A stretch of 64,000 nucleotides of DNA from Neisseria sicca (GCF_003044565.1 NZ_POXG01000001.1:558001-622000), one strand, 5' to 3'. Positions 27,184 through 34,969 are shown, counted from the stretch's first letter. Numbers and translations are program-made. Notes: generated by a model not told the origin, from the sequence alone.

Positions 27184-28122
27184 TCAAGCAACCGCGTTTT
27201 CGAACAGGAAACCGCATGCACCGCCGACCACCGCCGCTTTGCGGATGTCGGTATAGCGCGCGTATTCCACCTTGCCGCCGACTTCTTCGTAGCGGTCGAC
27301 TACCGGCATACCGCGACGGCGGAAGGTATAACCGAAGCTCGGCTCACCCTCGTCATTGCCGCCGGAAGCCGTATGCGGACGCACAATCAGGCTGGCGAAT
27401 TTGCCCCAAATATCTTGGGTGGCCTTATTGGCGGCAGGCGTAGATACCGCCTCGCCGACGATGATGTCGTCCAGCTCCAGCAGATTTTTCAGCTGCTCGA
27501 CCGTGAGCAGGGACTTGCGTTCGTTTGCACCCAGCGCACCGATGAGCTTCTCGTGGCGTTTCAATGCCGCCAACACGCTTGCACCGACCACCAGCACCGA
27601 CGGGCGTACACCGCAGCCGGCACGCACCGTTTCGCGGGCGGTTTCGATGTCTGCCAACGGATCAGAGTTTTTATCGCTCCATTTTTGGGTGGCGGCCAAG
27701 TCTTTGCTGAAACCGGACTGATAAGCCGATTTGTTTTGCAGGAGGGCGGCAGTTTCGATTTCCTGACGCAGCTGTACGCCCTTGACCGCACGGCGTGTTG
27801 CCTTGGCGCGCTCGTCGTATATGGATTCTGCTTGTTCGCGGTAATCCACACCGGCGGCCAAATCATGCTCTTCCAACACGACCGGCATAAAGCTTGGCGA
27901 GTCCAGCGTAATCACATTCGATGCCGCACCGACCGCACGTTCGGTCTGATACTCGACAAACGAACCCTTGCCGAACACCGGCACACGAACGCCTTCTTTT
28001 TCAGTAAACACCACCGGGAAGATTTTCTCGGCAATAAAATCCGCCTGCTTGTAGCCCAGTGCGAGATTGGTCAAAACCGGATCAAGCTGGCCGCGCAGGC
28101 CGCGCAAATGAGATGCACTCAT
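27184..28122 (-). CDS. major capsid protein (Mu gpT-like)
   Basis: A 312-residue major head protein. It has DPVLTNLALGYKQADFIAEK, IFPVVFTEKEGVRVPVFGKG and, late, TASGGNDEGEPSFGYTFRRRG, the layout of Mu-like capsids with an HK97-type fold. Start ATG at 28122 follows AAAAAAGGAT. It lies between I/Z and decoration genes. A long palindrome precedes its ribosome site. Confidence 0.88.
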   Translation of the reverse strand: MSASHLRGLRGQLDPVLTNLALGYKQADFIAEKIFPVVFTEKEGVRVPVFGKGSFVEYQTERAVGAASNVITLDSPSFMPVVLEEHDLAAGVDYREQAESIYDERAKATRRAVKGVQLRQEIETAALLQNKSAYQSGFSKDLAATQKWSDKNSDPLADIETARETVRAGCGVRPSVLVVGASVLAALKRHEKLIGALGANERKSLLTVEQLKNLLELDDIIVGEAVSTPAANKATQDIWGKFASLIVRPHTASGGNDEGEPSFGYTFRRRGMPVVDRYEEVGGKVEYARYTDIRKAAVVGGACGFLFENAVA

Positions 28123-28139
28123 GTTTTATCCTTTTTTAG

Positions 28140-28169
28140 GTCAAATGCGACGACATCGTCGCATTTGAC
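28140..28169. repeat. phage palindrome, copy 1 (upstream of capsid gene)
   Basis: Perfect 14-bp arms with a 2-base centre (CA): GTCAAATGCGACGA and complement. It has the same arm sequence as 34943-34968 and 37619-37642 and fills the gap between gene I and the capsid ribosome site. Confidence 0.9.
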
Positions 28170-28180
28170 GGGTTGATGAT

Positions 28181-28672
28181 TTAAGCAATAGTACGGCGGG
28201 CAGCCTCTTCGTAAGGGATACCTTCCTTCGCCGCCAATGCCAATGCACGTTGGTGATGGCTCAAGGCTTCCGGGTCCGACGCTTCGGCAAAGTCTGCCGC
28301 CAATCCCGACGGCGTTTCACCTTTAGCCATCTCGCCGCCCTGAATCTGCTTGGGCAGCACGGCAGTAAAAAACGCACGCAGCGCAGCAGACAAAGGCTGC
28401 TTCTTACTGCCTTCGCCGAAGTCGGCAGTTACGTCGTCAGGGTATTCGGCAAAATCCAAAACCTTGACGACCAAATCCTTGTCGGCAGGTTTCAGACGAC
28501 CTTCTTTAACCAAGCTTTCAGCAAATTCGGCATTCTGCTCATGCGCACCATCGCGCAGGGCGGTATGCTGCTCGTCTTGCAGCTTTTTCAATTCCGCTTG
28601 CGATTCGGCGGCCTTCTTCTCGGCAGCTTCGCGGGCGGCCTTTTCGGCTGCAAGCTCTTGTTCCAGCGACAT
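28181..28672 (-). CDS. nested scaffold protein (Mu gpZ-like)
   Basis: A 163-residue product in the same frame as gene I, from an internal ATG at 28672 preceded by AAGGAG six bases away. It starts MSLEQELAAEKAAREAAEKK, a coiled coil. In Mu, Z is made in exactly this way as the head scaffold. Strength of the internal ribosome site and the domain border support it. Confidence 0.75.
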   Translation of the reverse strand: MSLEQELAAEKAAREAAEKKAAESQAELKKLQDEQHTALRDGAHEQNAEFAESLVKEGRLKPADKDLVVKVLDFAEYPDDVTADFGEGSKKQPLSAALRAFFTAVLPKQIQGGEMAKGETPSGLAADFAEASDPEALSHHQRALALAAKEGIPYEEAARRTIA

Positions 28673-29305
28673 AGGGGTCTCCTTGTTTTCATGGTTTTCT
28701 GGGGGTGGGGGTGATTCGGTAAATTCGGCAGGCGCATGGGTTTGAGGCACGGCAGCCAATTCTTTAATTGCCTCAATTTGCCAGTCAGGCAGCACTTTAT
28801 CGGCTTCTTCCAGACCGAAACGGCCGATAAACCAGTCTCTGAAACGGCTTAATAACGAGGCTGTCTGAAGGTGTGCGTCTTCGGCAAACTCGACATAAAC
28901 TTCGCCCTCGGCAAAACTGATGGCGGACAAACCCTTGACTGCGGGCGGTTGCGCGCCCAAAAAGCCGACATGGCGTAGCGTCCAAACACCCGGTTTAGGA
29001 TTGTTCGGGCTGGTTGGCGGGTAAAAACTTGCCGACACTTTTTTATATCGTCCGGCTTTAACCAAATCCGCAAAGCCTTCATCAACTTGGGCAAAGTCCG
29101 CCGTCAGCACGCCGTTTTGCACACCAAGCGACTTGACCCAGCCGTAGGCGGGCGCATCTGCCTTGGGATGCCCGACCACAATAGGAGCCTCATGCACCTT
29201 CGGGTCATATGCTTGGGCAGCGGCAGCAAGGTCGGCCTCGGTAATCGTTACCGTATTGCCGTTTGCATCGGTACGCGTCCCTGCACGGAAAATTTCGTAA
29301 GACAT
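28181..29305 (-). CDS. capsid maturation protease with scaffold domain (Mu gpI-like)
   Basis: A 374-residue head protease fused to a scaffold. The N-terminal 150 residues resemble Mu gpI (EADLAAAAQAYDPKVHEAPI, VVGHPKADAPAYGWVKSL, YKKVSASFYPPTSPNNPKPG, LRHVGFLGAQPPAVKGL). Residues 212-262 are an Ala/Glu/Lys coiled coil. The C-terminal half is also made alone as scaffold from an internal start. The ATG at 29305 lies immediately behind a hairpin whose 3' arm holds GAGG, the only ribosome site candidate. Confidence 0.9.
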   Translation of the reverse strand: MSYEIFRAGTRTDANGNTVTITEADLAAAAQAYDPKVHEAPIVVGHPKADAPAYGWVKSLGVQNGVLTADFAQVDEGFADLVKAGRYKKVSASFYPPTSPNNPKPGVWTLRHVGFLGAQPPAVKGLSAISFAEGEVYVEFAEDAHLQTASLLSRFRDWFIGRFGLEEADKVLPDWQIEAIKELAAVPQTHAPAEFTESPPPPENHENKETPMSLEQELAAEKAAREAAEKKAAESQAELKKLQDEQHTALRDGAHEQNAEFAESLVKEGRLKPADKDLVVKVLDFAEYPDDVTADFGEGSKKQPLSAALRAFFTAVLPKQIQGGEMAKGETPSGLAADFAEASDPEALSHHQRALALAAKEGIPYEEAARRTIA

Positions 29306-29310
29306 AAAAA

Positions 29311-29333
29311 AGCCTCATCGGATGAATGAGGCT
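29311..29333 (-). terminator. hairpin covering the ribosome site of gene I
   Basis: Stem AGCCTCAT/ATGAGGCT with a 7-base loop, then TTTTT and the ATG of gene I. GAGG in the 3' arm is 7 bases from the ATG. An AG-type DUS follows at about 29344-29356. Confidence 0.75.
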
Positions 29334-29473
29334 ATTGTGGCAAAGGCCGTCTGAAACCGCTTTTAATGCGGCTTAAAGAATGATTGTTCAAAAAGGCGTT
29401 AAAATCGCGTTTTTAGCGCGTTTTACCATTGGGATAGGCAAACCCTTATCCAAGCCGACAAATGCGCTAAAAA

Positions 29474-29499
29474 AGCGGTCAGGACAAATCCTGACCGCT
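29474..29499 (-). terminator. terminator after mor, end of the early/middle operon
   Basis: Perfect 11-bp GC-rich stem AGCGGTCAGGA with a 4-base loop and T run on the minus strand, 20 bp after the mor stop. It separates early/middle genes from late gene I. The rest of the 214-bp gap should contain the late promoter of gene I. Confidence 0.85.
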
Positions 29500-29519
29500 A
29501 TCTTGAATAAATCGGGTAA

Positions 29520-29861
29520 TCACACAAACAAATCTCCCTGATTTTTTGCCCGCTCCGCCATCCCGACCTCCTTGACGATGCGGTAGATGTGCTGAACGGT
29601 CAAATCATATTTGCGGGCAAGCTCCACATGATTCTTGCCGTTAAACTCCTTATAAATCTTCAGGTCGCGCTCGGATACCCTGCCCAAAAGGTTTTTGGGG
29701 AAATAAATCAACTGCCCGCCCCAGTTGCTGGTCAGATGATGAGACAGCTTTTTAGATACCTCGACCGCCTGCTGCCGCTCCATCGGCAATACCGACATCA
29801 AGCAGGCGACCGCCTGGTCTTCCAAGTCCGCCACCAGCTCAGGCACTCTGTTGTCCGCCAT
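29520..29861 (-). CDS. mor: Mor-family middle/late transcription activator
   Basis: A 113-residue activator of the Mor/C family. It has WGGQLIYFPKNLLGRVSERD, then LKIYKEFNGKNHVELARKYD and a helix-turn-helix LTVQHIYRIVKEVG, as in Mu Mor and C, which recruit host RNA polymerase to middle and late promoters. Only one such gene is seen, so it may do both jobs. Its ATG overlaps gemA by 23 bp; a strong terminator follows. Confidence 0.92.
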   Translation of the reverse strand: MADNRVPELVADLEDQAVACLMSVLPMERQQAVEVSKKLSHHLTSNWGGQLIYFPKNLLGRVSERDLKIYKEFNGKNHVELARKYDLTVQHIYRIVKEVGMAERAKNQGDLFV

Positions 29862-30315
29862 TTTCCACCCTCACTTTCCACTTCTTCAAATGCTCGATGA
29901 CCCGTATCGCGTCATCAGTCCCTAACCATCCATGATAATCTATGCCCGTCATGCGTTTGACAAATCGAGCCAGGCTCAATTCAGACGGGCTTCGCACTGC
30001 GCCCAAATGGTGCAGCTCCAACCAAAGCGCGCGTATCTTTTTGACCTGCGCCTCCATCATGCGGTTTGGCATATGCACCGGCAAATCAGGCTTGCTTGAT
30101 GTCGCCTGCGCTTTTGTGGTAACCACAAAACCCCGCATCTTCATCGCCCGTACGGCAAGCTCCAACTCCTCGACCGATAACTTGGTACTGCTCGTCTTGC
30201 CGCATGACAGGTTGGCGAGCAGCGCGCGGTATTCGCCATCGTCCATCATCAACTGGGTTTTGGCCACATGGATGAGCCGTATCAACCGCTGTTTTTTCTG
30301 AGCACGGGTTTCCAT
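29839..30315 (-). CDS. gemA: GemA-like regulator (Mu gp16)
   Basis: A 158-residue protein of the Mu GemA/gp16 family, reported to modulate host gene expression and DNA supercoiling. The ATG at 30315 starts METRAQKKQRLIRLIHVAKT, the typical N-terminus. KRMTGIDYHGWLGTDDAIRVIEHLKKW closes the domain, with YHGWL as the signature. The open frame upstream crosses a palindrome and is not coding. It is translated together with mor. Confidence 0.88.
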   Translation of the reverse strand: METRAQKKQRLIRLIHVAKTQLMMDDGEYRALLANLSCGKTSSTKLSVEELELAVRAMKMRGFVVTTKAQATSSKPDLPVHMPNRMMEAQVKKIRALWLELHHLGAVRSPSELSLARFVKRMTGIDYHGWLGTDDAIRVIEHLKKWKVRVENGGQQSA

Positions 30316-30336
30316 TTCCAGCCCCCTAAGAACCTC

Positions 30337-30365
30337 AAAAAAGTGAAACAACGTTTCACTTTTTT
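30337..30365. repeat. palindrome of GTTTCAC motifs upstream of gemA
   Basis: Perfect 13-bp arms AAAAAAGTGAAAC and GTTTCACTTTTTT with AAC between. It uses the same GTTTCAC/TTTCACTTTTT words as the subterminal repeats at both prophage ends. It lies 22 bp before the gemA ATG; it could be a hairpin in the leader or a protein site. Confidence 0.75.
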
Positions 30366-30435
30366 CAAGAAAATCAATAAATAATGATATTCTATTCGGG
30401 ATTTTTGCGCAGTGCAACTAAAACGAAAGGACGCA

Positions 30436-30470
30436 AAAAAGGTCGCCTGAATCTCTTCAGACGACCTTTT
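30436..30470 (-). terminator. inverted DUS terminator after HU gene
   Basis: GGTCGCCTGAA (one change from the DUS) and TTCAGACGACC form a stem with T run on the minus strand, 15 bp after the HU stop. Confidence 0.75.
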
Positions 30471-30484
30471 AAACATCAGCGGCT

Positions 30485-30760
30485 TTAACGGTTCACCGCT
30501 TCTTTCAACGCCTTGCCTGCACGGAATTTAGGCGTTTTTCGTGCCGCGATGGTCAGCGGTTCGCCCGTTTTCGGGTTGCGGCCTTTGCGCTCGGCAGATT
30601 GGGCGGTGTGGAACGAGCCGAAGCCGACCAACGTAACGTCTTTGCCGTCCTTCAGCGTCTGCGTTACCACGCTGATAAACGCATCGACAAATTCTGCCGC
30701 ATCGCGTTTGTTCAATTCCGCCTCATCGGCGATGGCTTGGATTAATTCGGATTTATTCAC
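30485..30760 (-). CDS. hup: HU-family DNA-binding protein
   Basis: A 91-residue histone-like protein: MNKSELIQAIADEAELNKRD, VTLVGFGSFHTAQSAERKGR, NPKTGEPLTIAARKTPKFRA and the C-terminal GKALKEAVN. The DNA-binding arm (RNPKTG) is intact. HU is needed to assemble the MuA transpososome, and several Mu-like phages of this group carry their own copy. It is followed by a DUS terminator. Could equally act in phage DNA packing. Confidence 0.95.
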   Translation of the reverse strand: MNKSELIQAIADEAELNKRDAAEFVDAFISVVTQTLKDGKDVTLVGFGSFHTAQSAERKGRNPKTGEPLTIAARKTPKFRAGKALKEAVNR

Positions 30761-30808
30761 TTTTTGACTCCTATTTAGATTTAAATACGGCAGACCGTGC
30801 CGCGCGGT

Positions 30809-31006
30809 TTATTGGATATTGACTAACTCCAGCTCTTTGCCGGTTACCTGTCGAATTTCTCGGTTAAGGATGGCCAGACACAAAAGGCCTGCACTTTGGG
30901 CGATGCTGCCACCGTCTTCGTCATCCTTCGGCATCGGTTCGTCCGAAGTCAGCTTGACAAACAGGCCGCCCGACTGATCGCTGATGAGGATATTTACCGT
31001 CGCCAT
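30809..31006 (-). CDS. hypothetical early phage protein
   Basis: A 65-residue protein, MATVNILISDQSGGLFVKLT then ending TGKELELVNIQ. ATG at 31006 has AAGGTG upstream at better spacing than the GTG two codons before. It overlaps nothing but lies 2 bp after the upstream gene's stop region. Function unknown. Confidence 0.6.
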   Translation of the reverse strand: MATVNILISDQSGGLFVKLTSDEPMPKDDEDGGSIAQSAGLLCLAILNREIRQVTGKELELVNIQ

Positions 31007-31008
31007 GT

Positions 31009-31620
31009 TCACACCTTCGCAAAATCCAAATTAATCAGTTCATACTCGTCCGTTTCGTCGTTGCGTTCGTAAAAGCGGATATATTCGCGGCTGGTTTGGA
31101 CGTGCAGGCTGTCGGAAAGAGCTTGCATGGCGTGCTGCCATTTTTCGTCTTCGATTTTGAGGGTACGCAACTCCAATACGCGTTTGACATTGATTTTGCC
31201 TTCGGCATTGACGTTAAACGCCTTCTGTACAATCGCTTTCAGATTCACGTTCGCGTCTTTGGTGTAGTCGTCGAGACACTCGTCAATCAAAGCTTTAGCG
31301 GCTTGGATGCGCTCGTCGAACTGCAGCACGTCATGATTGGCAATTAGAATTCTGTATTTGCCGTCAAAGCTGTGCAGAGTAGTATTGCCTTTGACACTGC
31401 GCTTCACACCATACTGTTCCACACTCATATCGATAAAGGCGTTAGCTTCAGCCATTGCTTCACGTTTGAGTGTTGCCAGCTCTGTCTTCACAGGCAGCAC
31501 TTTGGCAACCAACTCACGCACCAAATCGTCGCGTAAAAGGTCGATTTCCTTGATGGCGGATACTGGCACCAGCGCACCGCGCGCGTCCTTGCGGTATTGA
31601 CTCATGTCCAAATCGTTCAT
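31009..31620 (-). CDS. DUF3164-like early phage protein
   Basis: A 203-residue protein resembling the DUF3164 family of Mu-like phages: YRKDARGALVPVSAIKEIDL, LRDDLVRELV, KGNTTLHSFDGKYRILIANH, then QAAKALIDECLDDYTKDANV. The ATG at 31620 follows GAAAGGAAAGG, better than two upstream Met codons. Function unknown; found in the early region between B and gam/gemA in relatives. Confidence 0.8.
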   Translation of the reverse strand: MNDLDMSQYRKDARGALVPVSAIKEIDLLRDDLVRELVAKVLPVKTELATLKREAMAEANAFIDMSVEQYGVKRSVKGNTTLHSFDGKYRILIANHDVLQFDERIQAAKALIDECLDDYTKDANVNLKAIVQKAFNVNAEGKINVKRVLELRTLKIEDEKWQHAMQALSDSLHVQTSREYIRFYERNDETDEYELINLDFAKV

Positions 31621-31645
31621 AGCCTTTCCTTTCTCATTCATCCCA

Positions 31646-31807
31646 TTACTCATAATGCTTCCTACGTCCTTCCAATTCCATTGATATTTGCTTTAATAAA
31701 TCGTCATCAAATCCGTTGTTGGCGGCAAATTTTTCAAACTCTTCCCAGTATTCCGTCAGAAATTCGTTTATTAAGTCGGATTCCTGATTGTCAAAAAACG
31801 TACTCAT
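31646..31807 (-). CDS. small acidic phage protein
   Basis: A 53-residue acidic protein (MSTFFDNQESDLINEFLTEY...). ATG at 31807 lies 2 bp after the upstream stop, favouring coupling. The open frame extends 17 codons further but would overlap the upstream gene by 47 bp. Function unknown. Confidence 0.5.
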   Translation of the reverse strand: MSTFFDNQESDLINEFLTEYWEEFEKFAANNGFDDDLLKQISMELEGRRKHYE

Positions 31808-31811
31808 TTGG

Positions 31812-32267
31812 CTATTTATTTCCCTTCTGCCTTGCGGCATTAATCCTTTTACACTCATCCACCGACCGGTGGCGTGGCCCGTGTATCCAATCCCTGTTCA
31901 TGCAAGGAGAGCTTTCCAGCAGGCTGAGTGTCTGTTTGAGTTTGGCGGCCTGCGCCTTGCCGTATTCGGTCGGACGGTGCTTCTTTTCCAATTTCGGCAC
32001 CATCCTGATTTCGGGCGGCGGCAGGTGTTTGATAAGGTCGGCAGGGTTTGGCCACTCTGACGAGGATGCCGCGATAGCCCTAAAGGCTGCCTGTATCCTG
32101 ATTCCGTCCTGTTCCGGTTGCCACGACCGGCCGCTCAGTATGCCCAACCAAAGTTCGGCGACTGCCGTCAAATCCGCCGAGGCAGGGCGGCCTTTGAGGT
32201 TTAGGGCGGCGAGCATCATAAAACCCTGCGCGATTGCTTTTTTAAGCCAGTTATTCTTCGCCTCCAT
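31812..32267 (-). CDS. hypothetical early phage protein
   Basis: A 151-residue protein with no recognised domain. It is helical and contains PNPADLIKHLPPPEIR and a basic C-terminus. It overlaps the upstream gene by 17 bp. Genes of this size next to a zinc-motif protein occur in the early region of Neisseria Mu-like prophages; a replication accessory role is possible but not shown. Confidence 0.65.
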   Translation of the reverse strand: MEAKNNWLKKAIAQGFMMLAALNLKGRPASADLTAVAELWLGILSGRSWQPEQDGIRIQAAFRAIAASSSEWPNPADLIKHLPPPEIRMVPKLEKKHRPTEYGKAQAAKLKQTLSLLESSPCMNRDWIHGPRHRSVDECKRINAARQKGNK

Positions 32268-32751
32268 TTGACCACTCCATCAAATCGCCCAACCCGCTCC
32301 TCAATTTGGTGCTTGCCACCTCTCCCGCGGGAGAGGGTTGGGGAGAGTGCAAAACCGCCGTTCCCGCCGTCTTTTCAGGCGACCAAAACGTAATGTTTTC
32401 CAACAAATAACCGTGGCTGGTCAGCGGCGGCGTCAGCTTTCCCGCATCCCGTGCTTCAAGGCATCGTGTTGCCGCCCAAATCCAAGCCTCGCGCGGGGCC
32501 GGGTACGTTTTTCGGTTACGGACAATCTTGCCGTCCCGTATCATCGGCGCAATCTCGCCGACAAGCTTTGAAACCCGGTTAAAACTTAAATCCTTTTCTG
32601 CGGGGCGAAAAAGCGTCAGATACCGCAATACCGCCTTAAAAAGGTCGTCTGAAATGCCGGTCAGGGCAATCAGGGCTTCGCGGGCATCGTCATGGGCGAT
32701 TAATACATCCAAGCTCATCACCGCACCGCAGGTAGGGCAGCGTACTTTCAT
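32251..32751 (-). CDS. hypothetical phage protein with N-terminal CxxC
   Basis: A 166-residue protein. The N-terminus MKVRCPTCGAVMSLDVLIAH has one CxxC, and a helical body follows (LFKAVLRYLTLFRPAEKDLS, APMIRDGKIVRNRKTYPAPR). Near the C-terminus SPQPSPAGEVAS is encoded by an 18-bp palindrome CCTCTCCCGCGGGAGAGG (32321-32338), apparently a small repeat taken into the coding sequence. Function unknown. Confidence 0.65.
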   Translation of the reverse strand: MKVRCPTCGAVMSLDVLIAHDDAREALIALTGISDDLFKAVLRYLTLFRPAEKDLSFNRVSKLVGEIAPMIRDGKIVRNRKTYPAPREAWIWAATRCLEARDAGKLTPPLTSHGYLLENITFWSPEKTAGTAVLHSPQPSPAGEVASTKLRSGLGDLMEWSNGGEE

Positions 32752-33035
32752 GTTCTCGCCTCCATCAGACTTTTAAGGCTGCAGTAAACCAAGTCGGAAA
32801 AATCAATAGCTGCATCACATGCCCGATCACCATCTTCTACATCCACCGGAGGGTAATAAAACAACCCGTTTTTCCAAGATGTATTTGCGGCGACAACCGC
32901 ATAAACTTCTTCAAGCGTACAGCCCTCATTCAGCTCTTTACTCAGGTAATCTGTATCGCCTTCTTGGTTACCCAAAGCAGCATCCTGAGTAATCTTGATA
33001 ATGCCGTCGCGGGCGATATTTAGATAAATTGTCAT
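32748..33035 (-). CDS. hypothetical phage protein
   Basis: A 95-residue acidic protein (MTIYLNIARDGIIKITQDAA...). It overlaps both neighbours by 4 bp (ATGA junctions), so it is part of the early operon. No recognised motif. Confidence 0.65.
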   Translation of the reverse strand: MTIYLNIARDGIIKITQDAALGNQEGDTDYLSKELNEGCTLEEVYAVVAANTSWKNGLFYYPPVDVEDGDRACDAAIDFSDLVYCSLKSLMEART

Positions 33036-33226
33036 CGCGCCGCCTCCAAATCCTTACGGCTCAAGCACCGCAATGCCGTCTGAACCACATCCTCAACTTC
33101 ATCCGATAGTTGAGACGACACATACATCATCACAAACTGACCCGATACCGTTGTCAGCTCGGCGGCAAGATGACCGCCTTTCTCCCGCCAAACTGATACT
33201 TTTATTTTGCTGTAATCCCTGTTCAT
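33032..33226 (-). CDS. hypothetical phage protein
   Basis: A 64-residue protein (MNRDYSKIKVSVWREKGGHL...). It is coupled by 4-bp overlaps on both sides. It looks like a small mixed alpha/beta protein. Function unknown. Confidence 0.6.
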   Translation of the reverse strand: MNRDYSKIKVSVWREKGGHLAAELTTVSGQFVMMYVSSQLSDEVEDVVQTALRCLSRKDLEAAR

Positions 33227-33399
33227 TTTTCTGCTCCCGCGGGTTCCAAAACCACGCCTGTTATTTTGTCTGTCTCGCTCATTCCGCCATAAACTGCTTC
33301 CCAGTTTTTATCAGCTTCCAGAGCATCCCTTTGTTCTGCCGTTGCCGCGACCGGCTGGCAGGAGGCCAACATGACGGTTAATATCCATAAACCCCTCAT
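33223..33399 (-). CDS. small phage lipoprotein
   Basis: A 58-residue protein I translated by hand: MRGLWILTVMLASCQPVAAT, then AEQRDALEADKNWEAVYGGM and SETDKITGVVLEPAGAEK. The N-terminus is a lipoprotein signal with lipobox LASC. Start and stop both overlap neighbours by 4 bp. A lipoprotein in the early operon next to a one-span membrane protein is unusual and could act at the envelope of the infected cell. Confidence 0.65.
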   Translation of the reverse strand: MRGLWILTVMLASCQPVAATAEQRDALEADKNWEAVYGGMSETDKITGVVLEPAGAEK

Positions 33400-33536
33400 T
33401 TGTACTGCCCCCTGTCATAGACGTTGATCTGCATAGGCTGTTTTTGGCGGCAAGGTTCGGTCAGCATTGCCTGTATGGTCACGACGATGGACAGCAGCAC
33501 AATTACAATGGCAAATTCGATTTCATCTTTTTTCAT
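33396..33536 (-). CDS. single-span membrane peptide
   Basis: A 46-residue protein: MKKDEIEFAIVIVLLSIVVT then IQAMLTEPCRQKQPMQINVY and DRGQYK. One hydrophobic helix (residues 8-24) and a polar tail. Its stop overlaps the start of the lipoprotein gene (ATGA), so the two are probably made together. The ribosome site GGGGAAATC is at good spacing. Confidence 0.65.
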   Translation of the reverse strand: MKKDEIEFAIVIVLLSIVVTIQAMLTEPCRQKQPMQINVYDRGQYK

Positions 33537-33546
33537 GATTTCCCCT

Positions 33547-33780
33547 TTATTTTTCAGACTCTTCCGATTCGTTGATTCCGGCCAGAACGGCTAACTCCAC
33601 TATGTCCTGCCAAGTCAATACAAACCGCTTCCCAGTAGCTTTACTGACGACCATCGGCTCACATCCCACAGAGATTTCCATCGTGTATTCCATGCTGCCG
33701 ACTTTCCCGGTAGCTACCTGTTTTCTAAGTGGGAGCAGCAAGTGATTGGGGTCAATAAATTTTCCGAATTTGTTATCCAT
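33547..33780 (-). CDS. hypothetical phage protein
   Basis: A 77-residue protein (MDNKFGKFIDPNHLLLPLRK...) ending in an acidic ESEESEK. ATG at 33780 sits just after the B stop codon, which decides against the longer frame. Function unknown. Confidence 0.6.
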   Translation of the reverse strand: MDNKFGKFIDPNHLLLPLRKQVATGKVGSMEYTMEISVGCEPMVVSKATGKRFVLTWQDIVELAVLAGINESEESEK

Positions 33781-33781
33781 C

Positions 33782-34927
33782 TCACACCCCCCGTACCACA
33801 TCGCCGTCAACCATCTCAAAACCAAGCTCCGCCGCCTGATTCATCGCTGCCGCCACCAAGTTGTTGACCGCCAGCGGATAGAGTAGGCTGTTGGTTTCTA
33901 ATCCCTTGCTCGTGCGGCTTTTGACTGTCAGACGCTCGGCAACTGCATCAATCGCACTCTGGTCTAAAATCTTTGCCATATCCGCATTGACGCGGTCAAA
34001 TTTGTGCTTGAGATAGCCTTCGAGCTTGCCGTCGGTCAGCGGCAAGAGCGTAACCACTTCGCAGCGTTGCACCACCTCGCGCACCGCAGGATTGTTTTCG
34101 CTGAGTTTTTGCGCCAACTCCGTCTGACCGATTAAGACAATCCCGAGCAGGCGTTCAAACCCGTTTTTCAGCTCAAAAAAGCGTTTCAGATGTTTCAGGG
34201 TCGGCAGCGGTAGACCGTGCGCCTCTTCGATTAAGAGCAGGTGTTTGTTGCCTGCTTTCACGCTTTCCGACAAAGCGCGGTGGATTTGGCGGAAACGTGC
34301 TTCCGGGCTGCGTTTCGGGCTGGTTCCAGGCGCAACCGCCTCCAAAATGGCTTCGGCAATATGTACCGCCTTAAGCGTTTTGCCTTTTTGGTCGTTGTCC
34401 TCCATCGCCAAGACATAAGGCTCGATCAGGATGATTTGTCGGCCTTCGCGGTTGATACGGTCTTGCAGGTCTTCGCGCAGTGTGGATTTACCCGCGCCGC
34501 TTTCACCGACCACTGCCACAAAACCGCCGTGGCAGGCCGTCTGGAACATCGCCTCGCGCACATAGCGCACATCCGGCGTCATATACACATCGTCTGCAGA
34601 CTGGATTTCGTCGTTAAACGGGTCGCGGAATAAGCTAAAATGTTGTTTTGCCGCTTGGTTTAAAGTTGCTTTTCGTAGTAACATCTCATTGTCCTTGTCT
34701 TCGTAAGTTGCTTGGGCAGGTGCGGCTTCCGGCTCGTTTCTCAGGCTCGCTGGGATTTCCGCACCATTCGTTTCAAAAAATTGTTTCAATTTCCTTCGCA
34801 GCTCGGCTGCGTTTTTTTTCGGCCATTGCCCGTGATTGACTACCGCCACCAGCATCGGCTTGCTGCATCCGATTTCGGCTGCCGCGGCGGCATAGGATTT
34901 GCCGATTTGCTTAAAGGTCTGTTTCAT
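33782..34927 (-). CDS. MuB-like target-selection ATPase
   Basis: A 381-residue AAA+ ATPase equivalent to Mu B, which coats target DNA, delivers it to the transpososome and gives target immunity. The N-terminal 55 residues carry a Cro-like helix-turn-helix (KSYAAAAAEIGCSKPMLVAV). Walker A is GESGAGKST at 141-149 and Walker B LLLIEEAHGL follows. ATG at 34927 follows AAAGGGAAAGC. It stands directly after transposase A, separated by a perfect palindrome. Confidence 0.93.
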   Translation of the reverse strand: MKQTFKQIGKSYAAAAAEIGCSKPMLVAVVNHGQWPKKNAAELRRKLKQFFETNGAEIPASLRNEPEAAPAQATYEDKDNEMLLRKATLNQAAKQHFSLFRDPFNDEIQSADDVYMTPDVRYVREAMFQTACHGGFVAVVGESGAGKSTLREDLQDRINREGRQIILIEPYVLAMEDNDQKGKTLKAVHIAEAILEAVAPGTSPKRSPEARFRQIHRALSESVKAGNKHLLLIEEAHGLPLPTLKHLKRFFELKNGFERLLGIVLIGQTELAQKLSENNPAVREVVQRCEVVTLLPLTDGKLEGYLKHKFDRVNADMAKILDQSAIDAVAERLTVKSRTSKGLETNSLLYPLAVNNLVAAAMNQAAELGFEMVDGDVVRGV

Positions 34928-34942
34928 GCTTTCCCTTTTTTT

Positions 34943-34968
34943 CAAATGCGACGACGTCGTCGCATTTG
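34943..34968. repeat. phage palindrome, copy 2 (between A and B)
   Basis: A 26-bp perfect palindrome, core GCGACGACGTCGTCGC, filling the gap between the end of transposase A (34970) and the ribosome site of B. Confidence 0.92.
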
Positions 34969-34969
34969 C

